Assembly: GCA_002478885.1 (NCBI GenBank)
Contig: DLKC01000093.1
Span: 17,795 to 81,794, forward strand
Direction of reading: 5' to 3'
DNA from: Chitinophagaceae bacterium UBA7600
Lineage (GTDB): Bacteria; Bacteroidota; Bacteroidia; Chitinophagales; Chitinophagaceae
DNA length: 64,000 nucleotides
Shown here in pieces: positions 1-7,753 of the stretch; position 1 is the first letter of the stretch; each line of letters starts with the position of its first letter. The translations under genes were made by a program, and so were the position numbers. The notes beneath the pieces were generated by a model, which was not told where the DNA came from, ran no database searches, and saw only the letters and a program-made list of their open reading frames with translations.

Positions 1-428
1 TCGCCGATGGTAAGGCTTCCTGCGAAATACACCCATTGGGTATCGGTGGCAAAGCCGACCCGGTAAGGCTTGTTTTTAATGTTGCCGGTGGCGCTGCCTT
101 AAATGCATCTGTTGTTGATATGGGCAACCGCTTCAGGCTTTTGGTAAATACAGTTGACGCTGTTGCGCCGCAACATGCCTTGCCGAAACTTCCCGTGGCA
201 CGAGTGCTGTGGAAACCGCATCCCAATATGGCTGATGGCTGTGCTGCATGGATTTATGCCGGTGGCGCACATCATACAGGTTATAGCCAGAACCTTACCG
301 CGGAGCACCTGCAGGATTTTGCCGACATGGCTGGTATTGAATGTGTACTTATAAGCGAGCACACAACACTCCGCGACCTTAAAAATGAATTGAGATGGAG
401 CGATGTGTACTATCAATTAAATAAATAG
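1..428 (+). CDS. araA: L-arabinose isomerase, C-terminal part (5' end outside window)
   Basis: The reading frame is open from the window edge (codons begin at base 3) and gives 141 residues. It converts L-arabinose to L-ribulose in the cytoplasm, the first step of arabinose catabolism. The segment [16 protein letters not shown], then [36 protein letters not shown] and a final ELRWSDVYY matches the C-terminal domain of known AraA proteins. The GGAHHT stretch carries a histidine known in this family to bind the catalytic metal. The rest of the enzyme (about 350 residues) lies upstream. Neighbours support the call: a vSGLT-like symporter starts 115 bp downstream and a NUDIX-type AraR regulator follows. 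Nothing looks broken in the visible part. Confidence 0.95.
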   Translation, partial: ADGKASCEIHPLGIGGKADPVRLVFNVAGGAALNASVVDMGNRFRLLVNTVDAVAPQHALPKLPVARVLWKPHPNMADGCAAWIYAGGAHHTGYSQNLTAEHLQDFADMAGIECVLISEHTTLRDLKNELRWSDVYYQLNK

Positions 429-455
429 CTATTTTACGCTGCTGTATTTGATGCA

Positions 456-513
456 GTACAAGTGTGCGACGCAACATAAGCCTGCCACTTGTTCAAAAGC
501 CGGGCCCCAAAAA
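456..513 (-). repeat. Dispersed intergenic element, copy R464
   Basis: Exact core GTGCGACGCAA at 464-474, preceded by GTACAA and followed by GCCGGGCCCC and an A-run. It lies between araA and the symporter, with the GC-rich end towards the symporter start. Confidence 0.85.
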
Positions 514-543
514 TATATTAACCAACATAACGATTGATTTATC

Positions 544-2229
544 ATGAACAACCAACTGGCATTCTCCGACTACTTAGTCTTTATTATTTATTTTTTGATC
601 GTGGCATCTTATGGCTATATGATCTATCGCAGACGTAAGAGCCGTGAGCACGATTCAAAAGCGTTTTTTCTTGCAGAGGGTTCGCTTACCTGGTGGGCGA
701 TTGGCGCCTCGCTGATCGCGTCGAATATTTCTGCAGAGCAGTTTATAGGAATGAGCGGGAACGGTTTTTTTGTTGGCATAGCTGTATCTGCCTATGAATG
801 GCTGGCTGCACTTGCACTGGTGATCATCGCTGTGTGGTTTATACCCATCTATCTAAAGAACAAGATATATACGATGCCGCAGTTTTTGAAAACGCGGTAT
901 AACGAAACCGTAGCGCTGATTATGGCGATCTTCTGGTTGTTTCTTTATGTGTTTGTGAATCTTACTTCTATTCTTTATCTCGGGGCAATTGCCATCAATG
1001 GTTTATTGCCTGGGCACGAATACCTGCACACCGTGATGATTGCGCTGGCAATATTTGCCGTGATCATTACGCTTGGTGGCATGAAGGTGATCGGCTATAC
1101 CGATGTAATACAGGTGACGGTGCTTATCATTGGTGGGTTTGCTACCATTTATATGGCGTTGAGTGTAGTCGCTGAAAAATTTGGGACAGGCAGTGGCGTG
1201 ATCGATGGCTTTACCACGTTGATGAGAGAAGCGCCTGAGCATTTTCATATGATACTCGACAAGCCGACGGCTGCTTCATCACAACAGGATATTGATAAAT
1301 ACCTTATCATTCCGGGTATACTCATGTATGCTGCGGGCCAGTGGATCGTAAACCTGAATTACTGGGGTTGTAACCAGTACATTACACAGCGTGCTTTGGG
1401 TGCTGATCTTAAAACTGCGAGAACAGGTATTCTTTTCGCAGCGATGCTAAAGTTGATGATGCCGATTATTGTGATGCTGCCGGGTATTGCTGCCTATGTG
1501 CTCAACAAGAGCGGCAAGCTTGATGTGGTGGGCGGCATGGATGGTGCGTACTCTGCGGTGCTCGGCTTTTTGCCAACTGGCCTTAAAGGCTTATCCATCG
1601 CAGCATTAACGGCGGCCATTGTTGCATCGCTTGCGGGTAAAGCCAACAGTATCTCCACCATTTTTACACTCGATATTTACAAGAAGTATATCAATACCGC
1701 GGCGGAAGAAAAGAAACTGGTGATCACCGGAAGGGTGGTAGTGGTATGCGCTATGATTGTAGCGGTGCTTTTTACATGGGACGATTTATTAGGCATTGGT
1801 GGTGCCGGCGGGTTTACTTTTATTCAAAAGTATACAGGTTTTATAAGTCCTGGTGTATTCGCCATGTTCCTTCTCGGTATGTTCTGGAAACGTACCACAG
1901 GCACTGCGGCTATTGTTGGCCTGTTAACCGGTTTTGGCCTCAGCGTGTTCTTTAACGAGTTCGCACCTGCGGTAATGGGTCATGAAACTTTCTTATATAC
2001 GGCTTACCCGAATGGCAAAGGCGGTTTTGAAATTCCATTCCTGATATGTATGGGACTTGCCTTTATGTTTACCATAATTGTAATGGTACTGTTAAGTCTT
2101 GCAGGACCTAAAATCAATCCTAAAGCATTTGAACTTGATAAGAGCATGTTTAAACTACCTCCCAATATTATTGCCATGATCGTTGTGATACTCCTGATAT
2201 TGATGGCACTTTATGTGAAGTTCTGGTAA
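544..2229 (+). CDS. Sodium/solute symporter, vSGLT-like (probable arabinose uptake)
   Basis: A 561-residue inner-membrane protein with about 14 hydrophobic segments, belonging to the solute:sodium symporter (SSS) family. It closely follows the Vibrio galactose symporter vSGLT: SLTWWAIGASLIASNISAEQFIGMSG near residues 47-72, YEW at 84-86, FVNLTSILYLG, and NYWGCNQYITQR in the middle. The conserved Q66 and E85 correspond to sugar-contacting positions in vSGLT. The start is the ATG at 544, with no closer alternative. It sits between araA and araR, so L-arabinose or a related pentose is the likely substrate; this is inferred from context, not from a specificity motif. Repeat copy R464 lies 31 bp upstream of its start. 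No terminator was seen before araR. Confidence 0.88.
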   Translation: MNNQLAFSDYLVFIIYFLIVASYGYMIYRRRKSREHDSKAFFLAEGSLTWWAIGASLIASNISAEQFIGMSGNGFFVGIAVSAYEWLAALALVIIAVWFIPIYLKNKIYTMPQFLKTRYNETVALIMAIFWLFLYVFVNLTSILYLGAIAINGLLPGHEYLHTVMIALAIFAVIITLGGMKVIGYTDVIQVTVLIIGGFATIYMALSVVAEKFGTGSGVIDGFTTLMREAPEHFHMILDKPTAASSQQDIDKYLIIPGILMYAAGQWIVNLNYWGCNQYITQRALGADLKTARTGILFAAMLKLMMPIIVMLPGIAAYVLNKSGKLDVVGGMDGAYSAVLGFLPTGLKGLSIAALTAAIVASLAGKANSISTIFTLDIYKKYINTAAEEKKLVITGRVVVVCAMIVAVLFTWDDLLGIGGAGGFTFIQKYTGFISPGVFAMFLLGMFWKRTTGTAAIVGLLTGFGLSVFFNEFAPAVMGHETFLYTAYPNGKGGFEIPFLICMGLAFMFTIIVMVLLSLAGPKINPKAFELDKSMFKLPPNIIAMIVVILLILMALYVKFW

Positions 2230-2331
2230 CAAAGTTTGGCCGGTCGTTCAATATTGAAGTTGATTTTCAGAAACATTAAATAGTCGAAATATTTACTCAC
2301 TATATTATAGCGCAATTTATTGCGGGCACCC

Positions 2332-3024
2332 ATGACAAGTATTGAACAGTATAAAGACCACGATCGCTTCCTGCTTGCTGTTGATTGTATCATCTTTGGG
2401 TTCGATGGAAAAAACCTGAAGGCATTATTTATCAAAAGAAGGCTTGAGCCGGAGTTTGGTAAATGGTCGCTGATGGGCGGATTTGTCAACCACAACGAAA
2501 GTGTTGAACAGGCCGCGGCCCGCGTGTTAAACCTGTTAACGGGCCTCGACAATATTTACATGGAACAGATTGGGTGTTTTGGTGATGTTGACCGCGATCC
2601 CGGTGGCCGGGTTGTTTCCATTGCGTACTTCGCGCTGATCAATATTGCCGACTACAGCGAAACTTTGATGAAGGAGCACAACGCAAAATGGTTTTCCATC
2701 GATAAGATCCCGGCACTGGTGTTTGATCATAAAAAAATGCTGTTGCTGGCGAAGGAACGCTTGCAGCAAAAAGTTGCCAATCACCCTATTGGTTTTGAAT
2801 TGCTGCCTGAAAAATTTACCCTGCGGCAATTACAGAATCTATACGAAGCTATTTACGGCAGCGAGCTTGATAAAAGAAACTTTACGCGTAAAATACTTTC
2901 GCTCAGTATCCTAAATAAGCTGGAAGAAAAAGATAAGGAATCATCCCGGAAGGGATCTTTCTATTTCGTGTTCGATGAAAAGAAATATAAGAAGCTCGAA
3001 GCAGAAGGTGTTAAGTTTATTTAA
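2332..3024 (+). CDS. araR: NUDIX-type transcriptional regulator of arabinose use (AraR family)
   Basis: A 230-residue protein with an N-terminal NUDIX fold (about 10-150) and a C-terminal winged helix (about 155-230). Bacteroidota AraR, characterised in Bacteroides thetaiotaomicron, has this architecture and controls arabinose genes. The NUDIX box at 50-72 is degraded: G50, E56 and R64 remain, but the metal-binding glutamates are replaced by V65, L68 and L69, so hydrolysis is unlikely and ligand sensing is expected. The winged-helix part contains KFTLRQLQNLYEAIYG and KRNFTRKI. An open frame begins at a TTG at 2320, but the ATG at 2332 (MTSIEQY) is the better start. It lies directly after araA and the symporter. 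An enzymatically active NUDIX hydrolase is a poor alternative given the lost glutamates. Confidence 0.85.
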   Translation: MTSIEQYKDHDRFLLAVDCIIFGFDGKNLKALFIKRRLEPEFGKWSLMGGFVNHNESVEQAAARVLNLLTGLDNIYMEQIGCFGDVDRDPGGRVVSIAYFALINIADYSETLMKEHNAKWFSIDKIPALVFDHKKMLLLAKERLQQKVANHPIGFELLPEKFTLRQLQNLYEAIYGSELDKRNFTRKILSLSILNKLEEKDKESSRKGSFYFVFDEKKYKKLEAEGVKFI

Positions 3025-3035
3025 GCGCTTACATA

Positions 3036-3093
3036 TTTTTTTGCCCCGGCTGTATCAACTTGAGGCATCGCCTGTTGCGTCGCACTCTTGTGC
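3036..3093 (+). repeat. Dispersed intergenic element, copy F3075
   Basis: Exact core TTGCGTCGCAC at 3075-3085. A T-run plus GCCCCGGC lies at the left end and GGCATCGCC just before the core. It begins 12 bp after the araR stop codon. Confidence 0.9.
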
Positions 3094-3124
3094 GTTCTGT
3101 TGTTAAATCAGCAAATTGACTTGC

Positions 3125-3161
3125 ATAAAAAAGAGAAGGCCGGATGCTTTCTCTTTTTTAT
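3125..3161. terminator. Bidirectional terminator between araR and the M28 peptidase gene
   Basis: The A-rich arm AAAAAAGAGAA (3127-3137) pairs with TTCTCTTTTTT (3149-3159) around a GC-containing loop, with T-runs on both strands. The position between two convergent genes fits a shared terminator. Confidence 0.75.
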
Positions 3162-3173
3162 GCCTATGACTTA

Positions 3174-4733
3174 TCAGAATGGAATATCGGTATCAAAAAT
3201 AAAGCGTTCCGGTTTTGGCAAAGGCTTACGGGGCAGCATGTCGGCCCGCATCGCTGTGTTGTAGGCAAATGCCGCAACTACAGCCGCCGCCTGCTGCAGG
3301 TCTTCGATAGACAAGTGATCGTAGTTGTCCATATTACTGTGGTGTGTACGGGTTTCATACTCCAGCGGATCCTGTATAAACTGGAAACCTGGAATACCTA
3401 CTGCATCAAATGAAAGATGATCGGTTGAGCCGGTATTGCTGTTTGTAACGCCCGTGGCATCCATGTCTGCAAAAGGTGCGAGCCATGCTTTAAAAATATC
3501 TTTTACCTTATCGTTGTTTTGGGTATAGATGCCACGGATCTTTCCTGAGCCATTGTCAAGATTGTAATACGCAGATACCAATTGTTGCCCGGGTTTCAGC
3601 ACCATGTCTTTCGGATCGCCGTAGTGTTTTTTTACATAACCGAAAGAGCCATAAAGTCCCTGTTCTTCGCCACCCCACAGGGCAATGCGTATGGTTCTTT
3701 TTGGCTGCACGTTGAGTGTTTTCAGGATGCGCATTGCCTCCATCATTACGATGCACCCGGCCCCATTATCTGTTGCACCTGTGCCGCTATGCCAGGAGTC
3801 GAGATGTCCGCCGATGATCACCACCTGGTCTTTCAGGCCTGGGTCGGTACCCGGAATTTCGCCCACAACATTGTAGCCCGTGAGATCATTGTCATAAAAT
3901 TTATTCTGTGCATTCATTTCAACCTGTACCGGTTTATTGTCTTGCAGTAACCGCTGCAGTTTAAGGAAATCTTCCTTATCGATCACCATTTCGGGTAGGG
4001 TAGCGTCGTAGCCTTTTGCATAGCCTGGTGTTCCGTCAACGACGATAGTTCCGTCGCGGCGGGAGGAACAGCTCAACAGGCCTGCGGCTCCTTTTGATTG
4101 CAGGTACAATTTGGTCTTGTATTCTTTCGAAACGTAAGGCAGGAAGAAATCAAGTTGCTCTTTTGTCAGCATATAATCATCGGGGAGCGTGTCAAGCGCT
4201 GCAGCGTCATAACGTGTGGCGAAAGGTTTAAAAGCGCTCTGCAATTTTGTATTGTTGGCTTTCTCCATTATGATTTTGCCCTTGATATTTTTACCCAGTT
4301 TATTTATCGTTGCGGAGTCAAGCTTGTCAACCAGTATTACATCGGCGGTAATGGTTTTTTTTGTACCATTTGTCCATGCAACCGGATAAGCGATGATAGA
4401 TTCATAATAAGGCTGTTTCATGGCGAGATAAGAACCCTCGGTGCTCCAGCCGCGGCCGAATTCTCCCCAGGCTTCGCGGCCGGCATTTTGCAGACCCCAG
4501 GCTTGAAGGGTTTGTGTAACCCAATCGAGTGCACGGTTATAACCCGGTGAGTTTGTTAAGCGCGGACCACAAACGTCGGTAAGATTGTGTGCGATCATCG
4601 TTACCTGCGAATTGTTCTTTTCCTCGTCTTTTATTTTCTTCATCATTTGCATATCTACAGTTTCCTGAGCACGTGATGCCGAAAAAAAGAACAGCAACAG
4701 GCCTGCGCCAATAAGCATTTTTTTCATGTGCAT
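3174..4733 (-). CDS. Secreted M28-family zinc metallopeptidase
   Basis: A 519-residue exported peptidase resembling carboxypeptidase Q and other M28 aminopeptidases. An N-terminal signal peptide (about 1-22, ending SRAQ) precedes a protease-associated-like insert and the catalytic domain. Zinc and catalytic motifs appear in order: GGHLDSW, GATDNGAG, WGGEEQGLYG with the catalytic and metal-binding glutamate pair, GSTDHLSFDAVGIPGF and RTHHSNMD. It probably trims peptides in the periplasm or outside the cell. The start is the ATG at 4733; a second ATG two codons later is possible. It is transcribed alone, converging on araR and sharing the terminator at 3125-3161. Repeat copies F3075 and R4891 flank it on both sides. 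Confidence 0.9.
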   Translation of the reverse strand: MHMKKMLIGAGLLLFFFSASRAQETVDMQMMKKIKDEEKNNSQVTMIAHNLTDVCGPRLTNSPGYNRALDWVTQTLQAWGLQNAGREAWGEFGRGWSTEGSYLAMKQPYYESIIAYPVAWTNGTKKTITADVILVDKLDSATINKLGKNIKGKIIMEKANNTKLQSAFKPFATRYDAAALDTLPDDYMLTKEQLDFFLPYVSKEYKTKLYLQSKGAAGLLSCSSRRDGTIVVDGTPGYAKGYDATLPEMVIDKEDFLKLQRLLQDNKPVQVEMNAQNKFYDNDLTGYNVVGEIPGTDPGLKDQVVIIGGHLDSWHSGTGATDNGAGCIVMMEAMRILKTLNVQPKRTIRIALWGGEEQGLYGSFGYVKKHYGDPKDMVLKPGQQLVSAYYNLDNGSGKIRGIYTQNNDKVKDIFKAWLAPFADMDATGVTNSNTGSTDHLSFDAVGIPGFQFIQDPLEYETRTHHSNMDNYDHLSIEDLQQAAAVVAAFAYNTAMRADMLPRKPLPKPERFIFDTDIPF

Positions 4734-4883
4734 TTATTTTTGGTGCAACAAATTATGCAATAGCTGCGGGAATTTCAAAAGAGGTTTATGTTTTGAAGCA
4801 CACAATAAACGGCGTATTGTTTTTGACACTGTTGCGCAAATGGCAAAATGTATCGGAACATTGGCCGAATAAAGTTAAGAATG

Positions 4884-4940
4884 CTGAAGCGTGCGACGCA
4901 ACAGCAGCATCATCGTAGTTCTGTTGCCGGGCTCAAAAAA
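4884..4940 (-). repeat. Dispersed intergenic element, copy R4891
   Basis: Exact core GTGCGACGCAA at 4891-4901. The GCCGGGCTC plus A-run end stops 2 bp short of the araC-type gene's stop codon on the minus strand. On the other side of the core it carries CTGAAG rather than GTACAAG. Confidence 0.88.
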
Positions 4941-4942
4941 GA

Positions 4943-5830
4943 TCAGATAAACGTTCTTACCCCCGAAGCGTTGTATGTTTCGCGAAACTCTTTTGGCGTG
5001 CAGTTCTTTTTCTTTTTGAAGATGCGGTTAAAGTTGCTCATATTATTAAAGCCGCATTTGTAGGCCACCTCGGTAATGTTGTAACTGGTATCGATGAGCA
5101 TGCGTGATGCGTGGCCGAGCCTTATTTCGTTGAGCGTGTCGATAAAAGTTTTACCTGTTTTATTTTTAAAAAACCGGCTGAAGGCTACCTCGGTCATGGC
5201 GGCGATCTTCGCGGTTTCGCTTAAGGTAAGTTCTTTGTCGAAGTGGCGATTGATGTACTCCATTACTTTATCAACCCGGCGGCTGTTGTAGGAAAATCCA
5301 TTTTCTGCGTTGGTGAAACCTGCATCGGAGAGCAGACGCATATTGCGCGACACAGAAAGGTCGTGCAGTACCGACATGAGTTCGAGGACAGAATCGAAGC
5401 CGTGTTTTTGTACCAGCCCGATTAGCCTTGGTGTAATGGCTTTTGTTGTTTCGGCCGAAAACAAAATGCCGCGGTTTGATTTTTCGAAGAGATTGCGGAT
5501 AAAGCTCATTTGGTTGCGCTGCAGAAATTTGTCGTCGAAAAGATCGCGGTGAAACTGTATGGTTATCTCTTTTATTTCCCTGCTTTTACATTTGTGGGTA
5601 AACCAGCCATGCTGCACGTTAGGTCCAACGAGCACGAGTTCGATATCGCCGATCTCTTCAATATGGTCGCCAACAATACGCTTGGCATTTCCTGCATTTA
5701 TCACGAGGTTTAGTTCAAACTCTTCATGATGGTGCAGGGGGAAGTCAAAATTTGTTTTTGTACGGGAGAAAATGGTAAAGCAATCATTCTTGGTGAGGGG
5801 AATAATTTCCTTCAGTAATTCTGCTGGCAT
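4943..5830 (-). CDS. AraC-family transcriptional regulator of the mannan locus
   Basis: A 295-residue regulator. The N-terminal half (about 20-110) is a cupin-like sensor (FDFPLHHHEEFELNLVINA, then GDIELVLVGPNVQHGW). The C-terminal HTH_18 domain (about 190-290) shows VMEYINRHFDKELTLSETA, AFSRFFKNKTGKTF, LIDTSYNITEVAYKCGF and NFNRIFKKKKNCTPKEFR, which match AraC helix-turn-helix signatures. It is divergent from the GH26 mannanase gene across 281 bp, the usual place for a local regulator of a polysaccharide locus. An effector such as a manno-oligosaccharide is inferred only. An 18-bp perfect palindrome at 6032-6049 in the shared intergenic region is a candidate operator for this or another regulator. 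Confidence 0.9.
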   Translation of the reverse strand: MPAELLKEIIPLTKNDCFTIFSRTKTNFDFPLHHHEEFELNLVINAGNAKRIVGDHIEEIGDIELVLVGPNVQHGWFTHKCKSREIKEITIQFHRDLFDDKFLQRNQMSFIRNLFEKSNRGILFSAETTKAITPRLIGLVQKHGFDSVLELMSVLHDLSVSRNMRLLSDAGFTNAENGFSYNSRRVDKVMEYINRHFDKELTLSETAKIAAMTEVAFSRFFKNKTGKTFIDTLNEIRLGHASRMLIDTSYNITEVAYKCGFNNMSNFNRIFKKKKNCTPKEFRETYNASGVRTFI

Positions 5831-6111
5831 GTTATGGCATCGATCGTTTCGGTATGATCTTACTGCAAATGTTAGAAAATTTTCATGAATGGAGCTAAAA
5901 AAATATTAGCGTTATTTATTATCTGCTGTATTCTCTGTTTCATTGCCTGTATTGGTCCCAACTGGTGAAATCACTACTCCTGGTTGTTAAACGCAATTAA
6001 TCAGATAAAAAAGTATGCAGGTTGTGTAGCTATCAAAATTAATTTTGATGTAACAGGTATTAAGCACGTTTTTTGTACCTGGTGCGCTTAACGCCAACAA
6101 CTGTATTGCTG
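5831..6111. promoter_or_regulatory. Divergent regulatory region araC-type gene / GH26, with perfect palindrome at 6032-6049
   Basis: This AT-rich spacer separates the divergent regulator and mannanase genes. It contains ATCAAAATTAATTTTGAT at 6032-6049, an 18-bp perfect palindrome ending 62 bp before the GH26 start. No exact TAnnTTTG box was found for either gene. No repeat copy lies here, unlike most other intergenic spaces in the window. The operator role is inferred from symmetry and position. Confidence 0.5.
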
Positions 6112-7236
6112 ATGCCATTGAGAAATTATTTTATATGTTTTTTTATGCTGCTACCTGTAGCCGGCATGCTTAAAGCGCAAAGCAATCTTCCGGCGGATAA
6201 GAACGCTGACCCCAAAACAATAGCGCTTTACCATAACCTGCAAAAGTTAAGACAGAAGGGTATAATGTTTGGCCACCAGGACGATCTTGCCTATGGTGTT
6301 GGCTGGCAATATGAAAATGGCCGAAGCGATGTTAAAGATGTAACGGGCGACTATCCTGCTGTCTACGGCTGGGAGCTAGGCCGAATTGAAATTGATCAAC
6401 CGCAAAATCTCGATGGCGTTCCCTTTGACCTGATGAAAAAATTTATTCGCGAGGGCTACGAACGCGGTGGAGTAATAACCATCAGCTGGCATTTGAACAA
6501 CCCCCTTACAGGTAAGTCGGCATGGGATCCGGCACCAGGTACAGTTGCATCTGTTTTACCTGGCGCTGCAAAGAATGAACTGTATAAATCCTGGCTTGAT
6601 AAGGTCGCGGATTTTATGCTGAGCCTGAAAGACAAAAATGGCGACCCGATACCGGTCATCTTCCGCCCCTTTCATGAGCTAAACGGAAGCTGGTTCTGGT
6701 GGGGGAAAAACCATTGCCCGGCCGATGAGCTGATGCAGCTTTACCGTTTTACAGAAACGTACCTGCGCGATGTGAAAAATGTGCACAACCTGTTGTATGC
6801 TTTCAATACCGACCGCTTTAGCAGTGAAGCGGAATACCTGGAACGTTATCCCGGCGATGAATATGTAGATGTTATCGGCTTCGATATTTACCAGCGCGGT
6901 ACTGACAACGCGAAGTTCATTGATGAAACAGGTAAGAGCCTTACAACACTGGAAAAAATCGCAACTGGTAAAAACAAAATACCTGCACTTACCGAATTTG
7001 GTTATTCCGGCTTGCCTGACCCAACGTGGTGGACCAATGTGCTGTTGAAAGCTGTACAACCTCACCATATCTCGTATATGCTTGCGTGGCGTAATGCGGG
7101 CAAAAAAACTGACGGCAGCGAAGAATTTTATATACCATATAAAGGACAGGCTTCGGCCGGCGACTTTATACTATTTTATAAAAGCAAAAGAACGCTCTTT
7201 GAAAGTGATATAGCTAAAGAGAAATTGTACAGGTAG
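6112..7236 (+). CDS. manA: GH26 endo-beta-1,4-mannanase, secreted
   Basis: A 374-residue glycoside hydrolase of family 26, hydrolysing internal beta-1,4-mannosidic bonds. A signal peptide covers about residues 1-23 (ending GMLKAQ). Family hallmarks are FGHQDDLAYG near residue 53, ITISWHLNNP near 122, RPFHELNGSWFWWG with the acid/base E189, and PALTEFGYSG with the nucleophile E295. The frame is open from a TTG at 6073, but the ATG at 6112 places the signal peptide correctly. It is the first plus-strand gene of the mannan locus. GH26, symporter, GH130 and epimerase form the same set as the Bacteroides fragilis mannan pathway, where the GH26 enzyme releases mannobiose. A terminator follows at 7418-7452, so the next genes probably have their own promoter. 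Confidence 0.93.
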   Translation: MPLRNYFICFFMLLPVAGMLKAQSNLPADKNADPKTIALYHNLQKLRQKGIMFGHQDDLAYGVGWQYENGRSDVKDVTGDYPAVYGWELGRIEIDQPQNLDGVPFDLMKKFIREGYERGGVITISWHLNNPLTGKSAWDPAPGTVASVLPGAAKNELYKSWLDKVADFMLSLKDKNGDPIPVIFRPFHELNGSWFWWGKNHCPADELMQLYRFTETYLRDVKNVHNLLYAFNTDRFSSEAEYLERYPGDEYVDVIGFDIYQRGTDNAKFIDETGKSLTTLEKIATGKNKIPALTEFGYSGLPDPTWWTNVLLKAVQPHHISYMLAWRNAGKKTDGSEEFYIPYKGQASAGDFILFYKSKRTLFESDIAKEKLYR

Positions 7237-7368
7237 TGTCTGTTGTGCGATTGAACCTGTATGTAACACACGCGTACGTGAACACTTGCTGCTTCCGGGG
7301 AATGGGACACCCGCAGGCGAAAGTTTAGCACACAAATGTTGTTATGAATGGATCGCACAACAGGCACA
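7236..7368. repeat. Inverted repeat after GH26 gene
   Basis: The arms GTGTCTGTTGTGCGAT (7236-7251) and ATCGCACAACAGGCAC (7353-7368) are complementary at 15 of 16 positions and enclose about 100 bp. The left arm begins on the last base of the GH26 stop codon. It is unrelated to the dispersed element. Function unknown. Confidence 0.7.
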
Positions 7369-7417
7369 GGTTTCATTGCATCACCTGAAATTTTCTCAAG
7401 CAGTAGTTTAAAAAAAA

Positions 7418-7452
7418 ACAGCCCGTAGTTTCTACTATGGGCTTCTGTTTTA
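7418..7452 (+). terminator. Terminator of GH26 gene
   Basis: The arms AAAACAG..CCCGTAG and CTACTATGGG..CTGTTTT form a stem of more than 10 bp around a short loop, followed by TTTT. It lies 180 bp after the GH26 stop and may work on both strands. Confidence 0.75.
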
Positions 7453-7489
7453 AAAAGCTCGTACTATATCATTTTAATTCCGGAAACGG

Positions 7490-7548
7490 TTTTTTGGTAA
7501 CCGGCTTCTGCAACTTTGTGCACCGGCGGTTGCGTCGCACACTTGTGC
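7490..7548 (+). repeat. Dispersed intergenic element, copy F7530
   Basis: Exact core TTGCGTCGCAC at 7530-7540. The left end has a T-run, GGTAACCGGC, and the right side CACTTGTGC. It pairs with the decayed opposed copy at 7654-7692. Confidence 0.88.
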
Positions 7549-7653
7549 AACAACAAAAGCTTCGGCTGTTCGCCAGTTTATAGGCCGGCAATATTAACTG
7601 GTCATTCTGTGACCTTGTGAACCTTGAATTTGGCTGTTAAAGAAATGTTCTGC

Positions 7654-7692
7654 AGCAAGTGCGACACGTGAAAACGATATAGAAAGGCCCCG
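7654..7692 (-). repeat. Decayed element copy R7659
   Basis: GCAAGTGCGACACGTGAA followed by ACGAT and AAAGGCCCC keeps the order of blocks of a minus-oriented copy, but the core is altered at its right side. It supplies the missing minus copy between F7530 and F10852. Confidence 0.5.
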
Positions 7693-7753
7693 TAGTCGTA
7701 GAAGCATTTAAAAGCAAGAAAGTATCCCGATCTTTTAGCATAAATGACCGCAG

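Larger units (their letters stand above)
7237..7753. other. 517-bp intergenic region between GH26 and symporter
   Basis: This gap holds the inverted repeat 7236-7368, a rho-independent terminator at 7418-7452, a dispersed element copy at 7490-7548 and a decayed opposed copy at 7654-7692. No credible protein gene was seen. The promoter for the symporter-GH130 pair should lie in the last 60 bp, but no exact TAnnTTTG box is visible. Confidence 0.7.

Noticed and set aside
4098..4550. 150-codon open frame antisense to the M28 peptidase gene
   Set aside because: It is a shadow of a well-supported coding frame, with no family match or start signal.
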